From: Mesostigma viride
Lineage: Eukaryota > Streptophyta > Mesostigmatophyceae > Mesostigmatales > Mesostigmataceae
Length of the DNA stretch: 62,000 nt
Assembly (NCBI GenBank): GCA_009746045.1
Contig: RPFO01000104.1
Coordinates: forward strand, 1,432,155 to 1,494,154
Reading direction: 5' to 3'
Positions 38,307 to 45,430 of this stretch are shown here, piece after piece. A program made the translations under genes and the position numbers. How positions within the stretch are numbered: position 1 is the stretch's first letter; each line of letters begins with the position of its first letter. The notes beneath the pieces were generated by a model, which saw only the letters and a list, made by a program, of their open reading frames with translations, searched no databases and was not told where the DNA came from.

Positions 38307-39773
38307 ATGTCGCACGCCGTTCTCTCTCTGCGCGCCAAAGGACCTCAAGACGCCATGCTGACGGTGAGCCCCGAGATCACCTTCTTCAAGAGCATGTACC
38401 CGCGTCACACCAACTTCGCGTTCGCCGACACGGAGGTCGTGCCCACCAGCGGCACCCCCGGCTTCGGGCGCATGGTCGAGTTCCTGCTCCCCAGGAGCGG
38501 GGACCTGATCACCAAGGCGTACCTGTACGCCGAGCTGCCCCCGATAACGGAATGGAAGACGGGCGCCAATGCCCCCCTGACTGGGCGGACGTGGTGGAAG
38601 ATCTTCGACCCATTCTGGGATGACCTCGGCCGCGTGCTCATCAAGAAGGTGGAGTTCAAGATCGGCGGATACACCGTCGAGGAGATGACGGGCGAGTTCA
38701 TGCACATCTGGGATCAGCTGTCCCGCGACCCGAGCACGAGCCATGTGGAGTCCGCCCCCGACGAGCACGGCGGCGTCGTCAGGAAGTACGGAGGGGGCAG
38801 GACGGGGATGTCTCCCTGTCACCTGTACATCCCCCTCCAGTTCTCCTTCTGCCTGGAGGAGGGCATGGCGCTCCCCATCATCGCGCTGCAGTACCACGAC
38901 GCCCGCATCCGCATCCAGGTGGCGTCCAAGGACGAGATCTTCACGCACATGGCGGGCGGTGAGAAGTACCCGGGCACTGTCCTCACAAACACCCAGTCCG
39001 CCCCCAGCACAGCCCCTGTCCTGTGGACCAACCTGTCATCTGCTACAACAGGGGGTACCACTCCCGCTTACGCCGCGGTGGCCGTCGACGCCAACTACCG
39101 CACGAGCATGGTTGGCGCGTACACCGACATCACGAAGATGCGTCTGATCCTGCGCTACGTATACCTGGACGACTTCGAGCGGCGCCAGTTCGCAACCAGC
39201 GCGCACGAGTACCTCATCACGGCGACCCAGCAGTACGACCACTTCGTCGAGAACTCGAACCTGGAGACGCTCATCCTGCCGTTCTCCCACCCCGTGAAGG
39301 AGCTCATCTTCTTCTACAAGGCGGACAACCGCGTGTCCGACCCTAACACTTCCAAGGACCCCACCCAGGCCGTGTGGAACTTCACCAACAAGAACAGCGC
39401 GTTCGGCGACGGGCACCTGTTCACGTCCTGCAACCTCTCGCTCAACTCCCAGAACGTGTTTGGCGAGGGCCGCGACCCGGTGTACTTCTCCTACTTCCTG
39501 CCGCTCATGCACCACACGCGCATCCCGAGGGACAAGCACATCTACGTGATCCCGTTCGCGCTGAAGCCGGAGGACTGGCGGCCGAGCGGCAGCATCAACT
39601 TCTCCCGCCTGGACACAGTCAAACTCGTCCTCAAGGGCTTCGTGTCGGACGCGGACGCGGGGGGCACGGACTTGACCAAAAAGCTGCAGAAGGGCGTGAT
39701 CACCGTGTACGCCCGCTCCTTCAACATCCTCAAGATCACCAACGGGATGGGCGGGCTGCGGTTCGCCTCGTAA
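38307..39773 (+). CDS. MCP: NCLDV major capsid protein 2 (488 aa)
   Basis: A second capsid protein starts 44 bp after MCP1 with MSHAVLSLRAKGPQDAMLT and FFKSMYPRHTNFAFAD. It shares the blocks YVYLDDFERRQFATSAHEYL, PVKELIFFYK, SCNLSLNSQNVFGEGRDPVY and YVIPFALKPEDWRPSGSIN. The length is typical for NCLDV MCPs. The variable region near residues 225-265 (TNTQSAPSTAPVLWTN) is short. The tandem arrangement implies duplication followed by divergence; the two may occupy different capsid positions. The stop is followed by a hairpin at 39790. Confidence 0.95.
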   Translation: MSHAVLSLRAKGPQDAMLTVSPEITFFKSMYPRHTNFAFADTEVVPTSGTPGFGRMVEFLLPRSGDLITKAYLYAELPPITEWKTGANAPLTGRTWWKIFDPFWDDLGRVLIKKVEFKIGGYTVEEMTGEFMHIWDQLSRDPSTSHVESAPDEHGGVVRKYGGGRTGMSPCHLYIPLQFSFCLEEGMALPIIALQYHDARIRIQVASKDEIFTHMAGGEKYPGTVLTNTQSAPSTAPVLWTNLSSATTGGTTPAYAAVAVDANYRTSMVGAYTDITKMRLILRYVYLDDFERRQFATSAHEYLITATQQYDHFVENSNLETLILPFSHPVKELIFFYKADNRVSDPNTSKDPTQAVWNFTNKNSAFGDGHLFTSCNLSLNSQNVFGEGRDPVYFSYFLPLMHHTRIPRDKHIYVIPFALKPEDWRPSGSINFSRLDTVKLVLKGFVSDADAGGTDLTKKLQKGVITVYARSFNILKITNGMGGLRFAS

Positions 39774-39780
39774 CCCTCTC

Positions 39781-39823
39781 TAGGGACGCTTTAGAAGTGT
39801 TACCGTGGTTACAGCACTTCTAA
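39781..39823 (+). terminator. Hairpin element after MCP2, copy 2
   Basis: Directly after the MCP2 stop, TAGGGACGC precedes arms TTTAGAAGTG and CACTTCTAAA around ttaccgtggttacag; a T-rich stretch (cctttttt) follows. A near copy is at 14990-15025. Several giant viruses end mRNAs at hairpins, so a 3'-end role is plausible but inferred. Confidence 0.65.
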
Positions 39824-39893
39824 ATCCTTTTTTAAACTATAGATTCTCCGGCCGGATGCTGAAAATGACCAGCCGGGAAGGCGCTACTGTGGA

Positions 39894-39950
39894 ATGAATG
39901 AATGCATGAATGAATGAATCAATGATTATTTATGAATGAATAAACAAAGC
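39894..39950. repeat. (AATG)n-type microsatellite
   Basis: Imperfect aatgaatgaatg repeats with some variant units, between the MCP2 hairpin and the next minus-strand gene. Non-coding. Confidence 0.8.
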
Positions 39951-39959
39951 CACGCATTT

Positions 39960-40256
39960 TTAAAATTTCGAGTGTATACCATATGTACGCATGACAAAGT
40001 GCACTTCTCTCACAACTAAGGGGCGCAGGTATGGTCGGTGCGCCGCGCACAGGGTGCGCGCGTCCAGCACCGAGGGCCAGAACATCGGGTGGGAGGCGGG
40101 CCAGGAAGTCAGCGGTCCGAGGCGTTGGAGGACCGAGCCAGACTCCCCCCCCAGGAGACCCGCCAAGACCGCCCGAATGCGGGCCTCCTCCCCACCGCTC
40201 AGGGGGAGAACCTTCATGAGATCACCCCAAATGTCGGCCTCCTCAAACCCCCCCAT
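39960..40256 (-). CDS. Small viral protein (98 aa)
   Basis: From ATG 40256 the frame reads MGGFEEADIWGDLMKVLPLS and ends RPLVVREVHFVMRTYGIHSK, with high third-position GC as in the other viral genes. No domain recognised. Its ATG overlaps the ATG of the divergent plus-strand gene (40255) by two bases. Because the antisense frame is also open, this call depends on codon character. Confidence 0.5.
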   Translation of the reverse strand: MGGFEEADIWGDLMKVLPLSGGEEARIRAVLAGLLGGESGSVLQRLGPLTSWPASHPMFWPSVLDARTLCAAHRPYLRPLVVREVHFVMRTYGIHSKF

Positions 40257-40704
40257 GCGCCTGTCCACCCCGCCGGCCCCTTCCTACCGGCCCCTTCCTC
40301 CTCGTCCTCCTCGTCCTCCTCGTCCGCCCCCCCCGCCCCCGCGCCGCCCCCGGACCGCCCCCGCGCCGGCGAGACCGTCCGTCTTCCCGCCCCATGTGGC
40401 ACTGCCGCCGCCCCCATCGGACGCGCAGGAAGTGGAGGACCGCGTCGCGGACCTGATGCTTTCTCCCTGGGGCGACGCGGGCCCGTTGACGCGCCCTCCG
40501 CGGGAGGAAGATACTTATGGGTGGCGGGCGGGCGGGCTGGACAGGATACCCCCACCAGGTACCATATACAACACAGATTGGCTGCCACGTGTCAGGTACC
40601 GCGTGCACGAAGCAGGCGCGCCGCGCGGGCACCGCGTGGGCAAGGTGAGGACGAGGGGGCACGCCGCGGGTTCCAGGCGCTTCAGAAGGCGCGTGAGCTA
40701 TTAG
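40255..40704 (+). CDS. Proline-rich, Arg-rich basic virion-type protein
   Basis: Starting at ATG 40255, the first 60 residues are nearly all Pro, Arg and Ala. A short acidic segment follows (DAQEVEDRVADLMLSPWGD), and the protein ends with a basic tail (RTRGHAAGSRRFRRRVSY). Basic tails of this type are typical of DNA-condensing or core proteins in DNA viruses; that role is inferred. An open frame continues upstream to 39991 but lies antisense to the gene at 39960, so I used the internal ATG. 149 aa. Confidence 0.5.
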   Translation: MRLSTPPAPSYRPLPPRPPRPPRPPPPPPRRPRTAPAPARPSVFPPHVALPPPPSDAQEVEDRVADLMLSPWGDAGPLTRPPREEDTYGWRAGGLDRIPPPGTIYNTDWLPRVRYRVHEAGAPRGHRVGKVRTRGHAAGSRRFRRRVSY

Positions 40705-41108
40705 GTGCAGAATACGTTCTCTAGCACGCGCATGACCCCCTCCGATTCCTTGATGGCTCGCTCGTTCCTGCGCCCTTGCCGCTTCAGGCGCTCCACATCT
40801 CGTGTCAAGGCGACCAACGTCTGCTGGTTCTGCGCGACCACCGCGTCCACGCGCCTCATCAGGTCCTCGATCTCGGACAGCGCGCTCTCCACCTTGCACC
40901 ACCACGGGCGCTCCGTCATGCTGGCGATGGAATCGTCGGATTCGCTGGAGTCGCTGCCCTCCTCCTTAGACCACCACGGCCGCTCCGTTTTGCTGGATCG
41001 GATGGATTGGTCGGATTTGCAAGTAGGGGACGCCACCCCCTCCTTGCCCGCTTCTCCCTCGTGAGGTGTGCCCTTGTTGCCGCGGAAGAAAGCCAAGATG
41101 GACTGCAT
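40701..41108 (-). CDS. Viral coiled-coil protein with repeated TERPWW motif
   Basis: Start chosen at ATG 41108 (MQSILAFFRGNKG); an upstream ATG at 41144 is possible. Two copies of TERPWW followed by S/C and K are 27 residues apart, separated by a Ser/Asp-rich stretch. The last 70 residues form a coiled coil (IEDLMRRVDAVVAQNQQTL, then LTRDVERLKRQGRR). The four-base overlap with the stop of the plus-strand gene shows tight packing. 135 aa; no family recognised. Confidence 0.6.
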   Translation of the reverse strand: MQSILAFFRGNKGTPHEGEAGKEGVASPTCKSDQSIRSSKTERPWWSKEEGSDSSESDDSIASMTERPWWCKVESALSEIEDLMRRVDAVVAQNQQTLVALTRDVERLKRQGRRNERAIKESEGVMRVLENVFCT

Positions 41109-41165
41109 GGTGCCTCTGTGCGGGGGGCTAGAATGGGCTGACACTTGTACCGGAGCCTAAGCGAA

Positions 41166-41960
41166 CTACTGGTCGTCGTGCTTGACCACTCGCGTGGTCG
41201 TCTTTCGCTTGGTGAGGGGCAGATCGTCGTCGCTGGCCTCCTCCTCCCTGTCGGGGTCGCGGTTCACCTGGCCGTACTTCCAGAACGACGGGGAGCCCAC
41301 GCGGAACGGCGGCCGCTCCTCCGCCTTGTACCAGAAGATGACGTCCTCCAGCTTGTTGGATCCGCTCGTGTGGTCGATCACGAGGCACTCGTAGTTCTGC
41401 GTGCACTCGTTCAGGATGGTGCAGAACGCCTCGAACGTCGGGATCACGCCGAAGAAGTTGCGGTACAGCCGCTCGCGGTTCATGATGATGTTCTCCTTGA
41501 GCGCGAACACGTAATCGATGTTCGAGCGGATGTCCGGCGTGACGTCCATCGTGTACTGGGTGATGAACAGCAGGAAGATGTTGTAGTGGCGCCCGTTCAG
41601 CGCGATCTCACGGATGTACGGGTCGCGCATCACCGTGCGGTCGTACACGCAATCGTCCATCACCACGAACGCCGGCGGGGCCGCCTTCCCCCCTTTGCTC
41701 CTTAACTTCTGGCGCGCGATCACCGCCTTGAGCGCGCCGCGGTTGAACCGGTTGTAGATGAACAGCGACGGCACGTACTTCCCCCAGTGGCGGTTGGAGC
41801 CCTCCGTGCCCGACAGCACGATCCCGGACGGGAGGTGCCGCTTGTAGTACATTAGGTCGGTCGCCAGCGTCGTCTTGCCAGCGCCCCGCTTCGACACGAT
41901 GCACACAACGCTGTTGTCCTTGATGCGCGAGGGGTCGAACTTCTTCAGGTTCACGTTCAT
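41166..41960 (-). CDS. NCLDV packaging ATPase (A32-like)
   Basis: The 264-aa protein has Walker A SKRGAGKTT at residues 23-31 and Walker B AFVVMDD at 97-103, then YNIFLLFITQYTMDV and YVFALKENIIMNRERLYRNF, matching the FtsK-HerA-type A32 ATPases that pump genomes into NCLDV capsids. Length and motif spacing are normal and the frame is intact. Together with the capsid proteins it is the most diagnostic viral gene here. It lies between a coiled-coil gene and the JAMM protease, all on the minus strand. Confidence 0.95.
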   Translation of the reverse strand: MNVNLKKFDPSRIKDNSVVCIVSKRGAGKTTLATDLMYYKRHLPSGIVLSGTEGSNRHWGKYVPSLFIYNRFNRGALKAVIARQKLRSKGGKAAPPAFVVMDDCVYDRTVMRDPYIREIALNGRHYNIFLLFITQYTMDVTPDIRSNIDYVFALKENIIMNRERLYRNFFGVIPTFEAFCTILNECTQNYECLVIDHTSGSNKLEDVIFWYKAEERPPFRVGSPSFWKYGQVNRDPDREEEASDDDLPLTKRKTTTRVVKHDDQ

Positions 41961-42003
41961 CCCGCCCCACCTACATACATCTATCTCCCGAGAATTGTGG
42001 AAT

Positions 42004-42696
42004 TCATTTACCCACGCACCGCACGCGCGCGTCGATCACGGGGGGCACGCCGCGCGCGAAGAACGAAACAAGCAGACCGCACGCGGCCGCCAGACGCAGC
42101 CACTGCCCACGGTGCCACGCCTCCCAGTGGTCCTTCTCCCGCTCCGACCGCGCCTGTCGGTACCGCACCGCGAACTGGCGCTGCAGGTCGGCGAACTGCC
42201 GCTGTATCTGGCCCTTCGCCGCCGCCAGCGCGCTGTCGCCGCCCTCTCCCTTCAACCGCTGCAGCCGCGCCACCAGGGCGGGGGAGCAGGCGCACACGAA
42301 CGTGCCCTGGCGGCTGAACACGCAATGGGCGACGTTGTCCGTGAGCGCGTCCTCCAGAAACACCCCCACGTCCGTGTCGCTCGGGCTGGACAGGGAGCAC
42401 TCCCGCAGCGTGCACCCCTGCGGGTGCGTGTGCCACTCGACCACCCCGTGCGGGGTGTTCACGTCGTTGGACCGACCCACGTTGGTCACGGTGGCCTTCC
42501 TCATGACCGAGCTTCGGAGGTCCACGCTGAAGTTGCCGCCGAGCTCCGCCCCGCGCGACATGCTGTTGATGATGAAATGGAACGCGGCCGGGTCCAGCCG
42601 GAACCGCCGCGTCCTAACGCCTACTGATCCTACCCTGGCCGTGCATTTATCAGATGTCAACACTTTTGTTCCGTCAGGTAAAATGGTCACTTTCAT
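42004..42696 (-). CDS. JAB/MPN (JAMM) metalloprotease-like protein with carboxyl membrane anchor
   Basis: Residues 48-56 (SRGAELGGN, with Glu51) correspond to the catalytic Glu region. EWHTHP at 87-92 gives the two zinc His (89, 91), and SPSD (104-107) gives the Ser and Asp, so all JAMM ligands are present; the His-to-Ser spacing is a few residues longer than usual. JAMM enzymes cut ubiquitin or processing sites. A coiled stretch (residues 155-195) and a hydrophobic segment (LRLAAACGLLVSFFARG, near 205-222) suggest membrane anchoring. 230 aa, intact, minus strand, 43 bp from the ATPase gene. Confidence 0.7.
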   Translation of the reverse strand: MKVTILPDGTKVLTSDKCTARVGSVGVRTRRFRLDPAAFHFIINSMSRGAELGGNFSVDLRSSVMRKATVTNVGRSNDVNTPHGVVEWHTHPQGCTLRECSLSSPSDTDVGVFLEDALTDNVAHCVFSRQGTFVCACSPALVARLQRLKGEGGDSALAAAKGQIQRQFADLQRQFAVRYRQARSEREKDHWEAWHRGQWLRLAAACGLLVSFFARGVPPVIDARVRCVGK

Positions 42697-42729
42697 TTAT
42701 TACAAAGCATAAATAACATTACAGACGAA

Positions 42730-43096
42730 TTAAAAGTCCTCCTCCTCCTCCACGTACGCCTCGGGGTCGTCCTCGTCGACGTGGAACCCGTCCTCTTCAT
42801 CCTCGTCGCCCGCCAGCCCCGCCCTGCCGCTGGCCTGCAGGGACTCGGGACGCAGTCGGACCGAGCGCGTCCTGTCCCTGTGCCCCCCCTCATCCTGCTC
42901 GTCCGAGCGCCGGCGAGCCGGAGGCGAGGGCGGCGGGTCGTCCGCGCCCATGATCCCGTCCATGTAGTCCTTGAGGATGTCGTCGATGGGCATGAAGCTC
43001 TGGAGCGCGTTCTTGACGCACTCGCACACCCCTTTCATCACCTGACGCTTGTTGAGCTTGACCCCGCCGGTCGAGGTCTGAGAGACGTAATGCGGG
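42730..43096 (-). pseudogene. Carboxyl half of a viral gene split by retrotransposons
   Basis: This part encodes LNKRQVMKGVCECVKNALQS, then FMPIDDILKDYM and an acidic tail (DEDEEDGFHVDEDDPEAYVE). The reading frame joins exactly with 59980-59497 when the 43097-59496 insertion and one copy of the GCGGG duplication are removed, giving 281 codons with no other break. The helix with F(M/L)PxxxILxxY near the end is a feature of an NCLDV-conserved protein of unknown function. Before insertion it was an intact gene. Confidence 0.75.
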
Positions 43097-43171
43097 TGTT
43101 AGGGATATTATATCCACCTGGCCACAATGTATCCCAGCCTGATTTATTTCTTGTTGGATTTATTCCATATG

Positions 43172-43377
43172 AGTTAGGTTAATATTGTGCGGAAACCTTT
43201 TTGCCACTTGGGCTACTCAGGTTCCGCACAATATTACCGGCGATAACCACTCGCCGGACACTCAAGTTCACGACGTCGTGAACTTGAGTGTCCGGCGAGT
43301 GGTTATCGCCGGTAATATTGTGCGGAACCTGAGTAGCCCAAGTGGCAAAAAGGTTTCCGCACAATATTAACCTAACT
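43172..43377. repeat. Perfect 206-bp palindrome
   Basis: Two 103-bp arms, exact inverted copies, meet at cacgac|gtcgtg (43274/43275). Each arm holds a stem TAATATTGTGCGGAA / TTCCGCACAATATTA and a hairpin CCGGCGA-TAACCAC-TCGCCGG. The outer ends are AGTTAGG/CCTAACT. Identical short ORFs occur on both strands because of the symmetry. Confidence 0.97.
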
Positions 43378-43613
43378 AAAACCTAGCCTCTTGGGGCGAG
43401 GACGAATCACTAGGCTCGGAACACCCGTATGCATGAATATGATCGAATATAAGCATCTCGTTGGTGCAAATATCGATATGAATATGATCGAATATGAGCA
43501 TCTCCTTGGTGCGCATATGATTAGAGCCGGGTGCCAAATCGGAACGAATTATTCCCCCAAATAATCCGCTTCCGAGTGGATTCGAACCTGCGCCCCGCAA
43601 GGATCCAGGTCTT
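43371..43613. repeat. Foldback spacer with diverged inverted tRNA-like ends
   Basis: The plus strand from 43371 (cctaactaaaacctagcctc) resembles, at reduced identity, the minus strand read from about 43620 (cctaactaagacctggatcc). Each also holds a block like ggggcgNaggNNcgaatc, which recalls a tRNA T-arm. Between them two 43-bp direct repeats around tgaatatgatcgaatat lie at about 43434-43520. No complete tRNA can be folded. Confidence 0.5.
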
Positions 43614-43716
43614 AGTTAGGTTAATATTGTGCGGAAACCTTTTTGCCACTTGGGCTACTCAGGTTCCGCACAATATTACCGGCGATAACCACTCGCCGGA
43701 CACTCAAGTTCACGAC
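43614..43716 (+). repeat. Third copy of the 103-bp palindrome arm
   Basis: Exact forward copy of 43172-43274, starting AGTTAGG and ending CACGAC. It is followed by gtcttgaattttat, where ttgaattttat is the same sequence that follows the true 5' LTR of copy B2 at 47875. The block therefore occupies the place of a 5' LTR. Confidence 0.95.
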
Positions 43717-43729
43717 GTCTTGAATTTTA

Positions 43730-45222
43730 TAAACGCTCTTCAGCAACATCAAACTCAACAACGGTTCAAACCGGCACTGGAAAAAAAAAAAAACAAGAAA
43801 AGAAAAGAGAAAAAGAAACTATATCTTGGGGACGACGATGATGATCAGCGTCGTCCGCCAGACAACAGGGCACCGGCTGATGTCGGTGCGCCTGCATGCA
43901 ATAACAACAAAACAAAAAGAAGACAAAGAAAAAGAAAACAAAAGAACAACCATGACAATACCAGCCAGGTGGAGGGTCCGGCTGCCGCGAGGCAGTCCGA
44001 ACAACCCCCCTCCCCTGTGCGCCAGCCGGTGGCGGAGCCGGTTCCCCTACGGGGCACCGACCAACCCTCTTCCCCGGCGGCTGCGACAGCAGCACCCACT
44101 GCTGGAGCAGCCATGGCGGCGGCAATGCGGCAGGAAAACAACCCCCCAGGAGGCACCGGCCCCGCGCCGGCCCCTGGGGCTTCCAGCGTAAGCAAGTCCG
44201 TTGCTTTCTTTCCTCATGCATGCTCTGATATAATGCTCAAGAGCGGTGGCTATCTTTTCAACATATCATAACCAAACAGAAAGCTATCGCTGCAGCATGA
44301 GGAGCATAGAAACGCTCCAGCTGTTATGTGATAAAAGCACTCCTGGCCTATCCCCATCGCCGGCGGTGGGCGGCCTGGGCTGGACGGCATATGCAAACGA
44401 GACAAGTATCTCCGTCCACCCCAACGTGACTTATCTGAATGAATGTCATGTCTTTTGAACGCAGATCTCCCCATTTTATTTGGGATGAGTGTAAGGGTAT
44501 TGTTGCTTTCTTGGCAGCACAGCCTCTACCCTCTAGGGAGACTGTTGATCCTCTCTATGTCAGGGCTGAGGGCCCTTAATCAAACCCACTGCTGTCAACT
44601 CCCTAAACATGGAGCTTGCCCAGCCGCCGCACATAATCAATAACGCATGCAGTAGTGGCAGAAGCCATTACCAAACGCATGTACTTGCGGGTAAAGACAT
44701 GGCTGGTGCTAACGCTCAAGCAGCACCGGGAGGCAATAACAAGAAACACTAACAGAAAACAAACAAACAAACAAAACTGTTACCAAACCATGGTTGGTGT
44801 TGAGGCAGCACAGATGTTGTCCTCTCATTACAAGCAAACAAACGAAACTGTTACCAAACCATGGTTGGTGTTGAGGCAGCACAGATGCTGTCCTCTCACT
44901 GCAAGCAAACAAACGAAACTGTTACCAAACCATGGTTGGTGTTGAGGCAGCACAGATGCTGTCCTCTCACTGCAAACAAACAAACGAAACTGTTACCAAA
45001 CCATGGTTGGTGTTGAGGCAGCACAGATGCTGTCCTCTCATTACAAGCAAACAAACGAAAATGCTACCAAACCATGGTGGGTTTTGAGGCAGCAAAGATA
45101 CTGTCCTCTCAATCAATACAATGAACAAACAAGAAAAGCTGCGATTAATTAATTAACAATAACAATACCAACAACAGGCCCTCACAGGGCAATAACAACA
45201 ACAACAACCGGCCCCAACAGGG

Positions 45223-45253
<31 letters not shown>

Positions 45254-45430
45254 AGGCAACCTGGCAACCCTGGAAGGGTCAGGTGCCTGAGGTGCTTCCA
45301 GACGGGGCACAGCCGCAACCAGTGCAACCACAACCCTACACTGGTCAACAATGTGGATCTCTGCCCAGGCTGCCACTACACGAGGCACAACCTGGCCAGC
45401 TCCAGGCAGCCGGTGCAACAGGCCTCGCTA
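43730..45430 (+). pseudogene. gag: Copy B1 gag, decayed
   Basis: The amino part (DDDDDQRRPPDNRAPADVG and further Pro/Ala-rich sequence to 44190) corresponds to the start of copy B2 gag (DDDGQDRRMPRDNNKK). The middle is missing and replaced by unrelated sequence plus a 71-bp tandem repeat. The knuckle region (RCLRCFQTGHSRNQC, then CPGCHYTRH) is preserved after a CAA-rich run (45196-45256), but a frameshift separates it from pol. The gene is not functional. Confidence 0.6.
44774..45113. repeat. 71-bp tandem repeat, five copies
   Basis: The word ccatggt recurs at 44788, 44859, 44930, 45001 and 45072, exactly 71 bp apart. Units contain ttgaggcagcacagatgctg and then tcctctca, which closely resembles the pol segment ttgaggcagcaaccttactg tcctcccag at about 45520. 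The array probably grew from a copy of that coding segment. Confidence 0.9.

Noticed and set aside
37471-38948. Long minus-strand ORFs opposite both MCP genes
   Set aside because: Shadows caused by the GC-rich third positions of the capsid genes.
43225-43240. CRESS-virus origin (nonanucleotide like TAATATTAC) in the palindrome arm
   Set aside because: The word reads CAATATTAC, is not in the loop of a hairpin, and no Rep gene is present.
43179-43370. Identical 61-aa ORFs on both strands
   Set aside because: A direct consequence of the perfect palindrome; no protein evidence.
43560-43613. tRNA gene on the minus strand
   Set aside because: The T-arm-like block does not pair (A-A and C-C mismatches) and there is no acceptor stem; kept only as tRNA-like.
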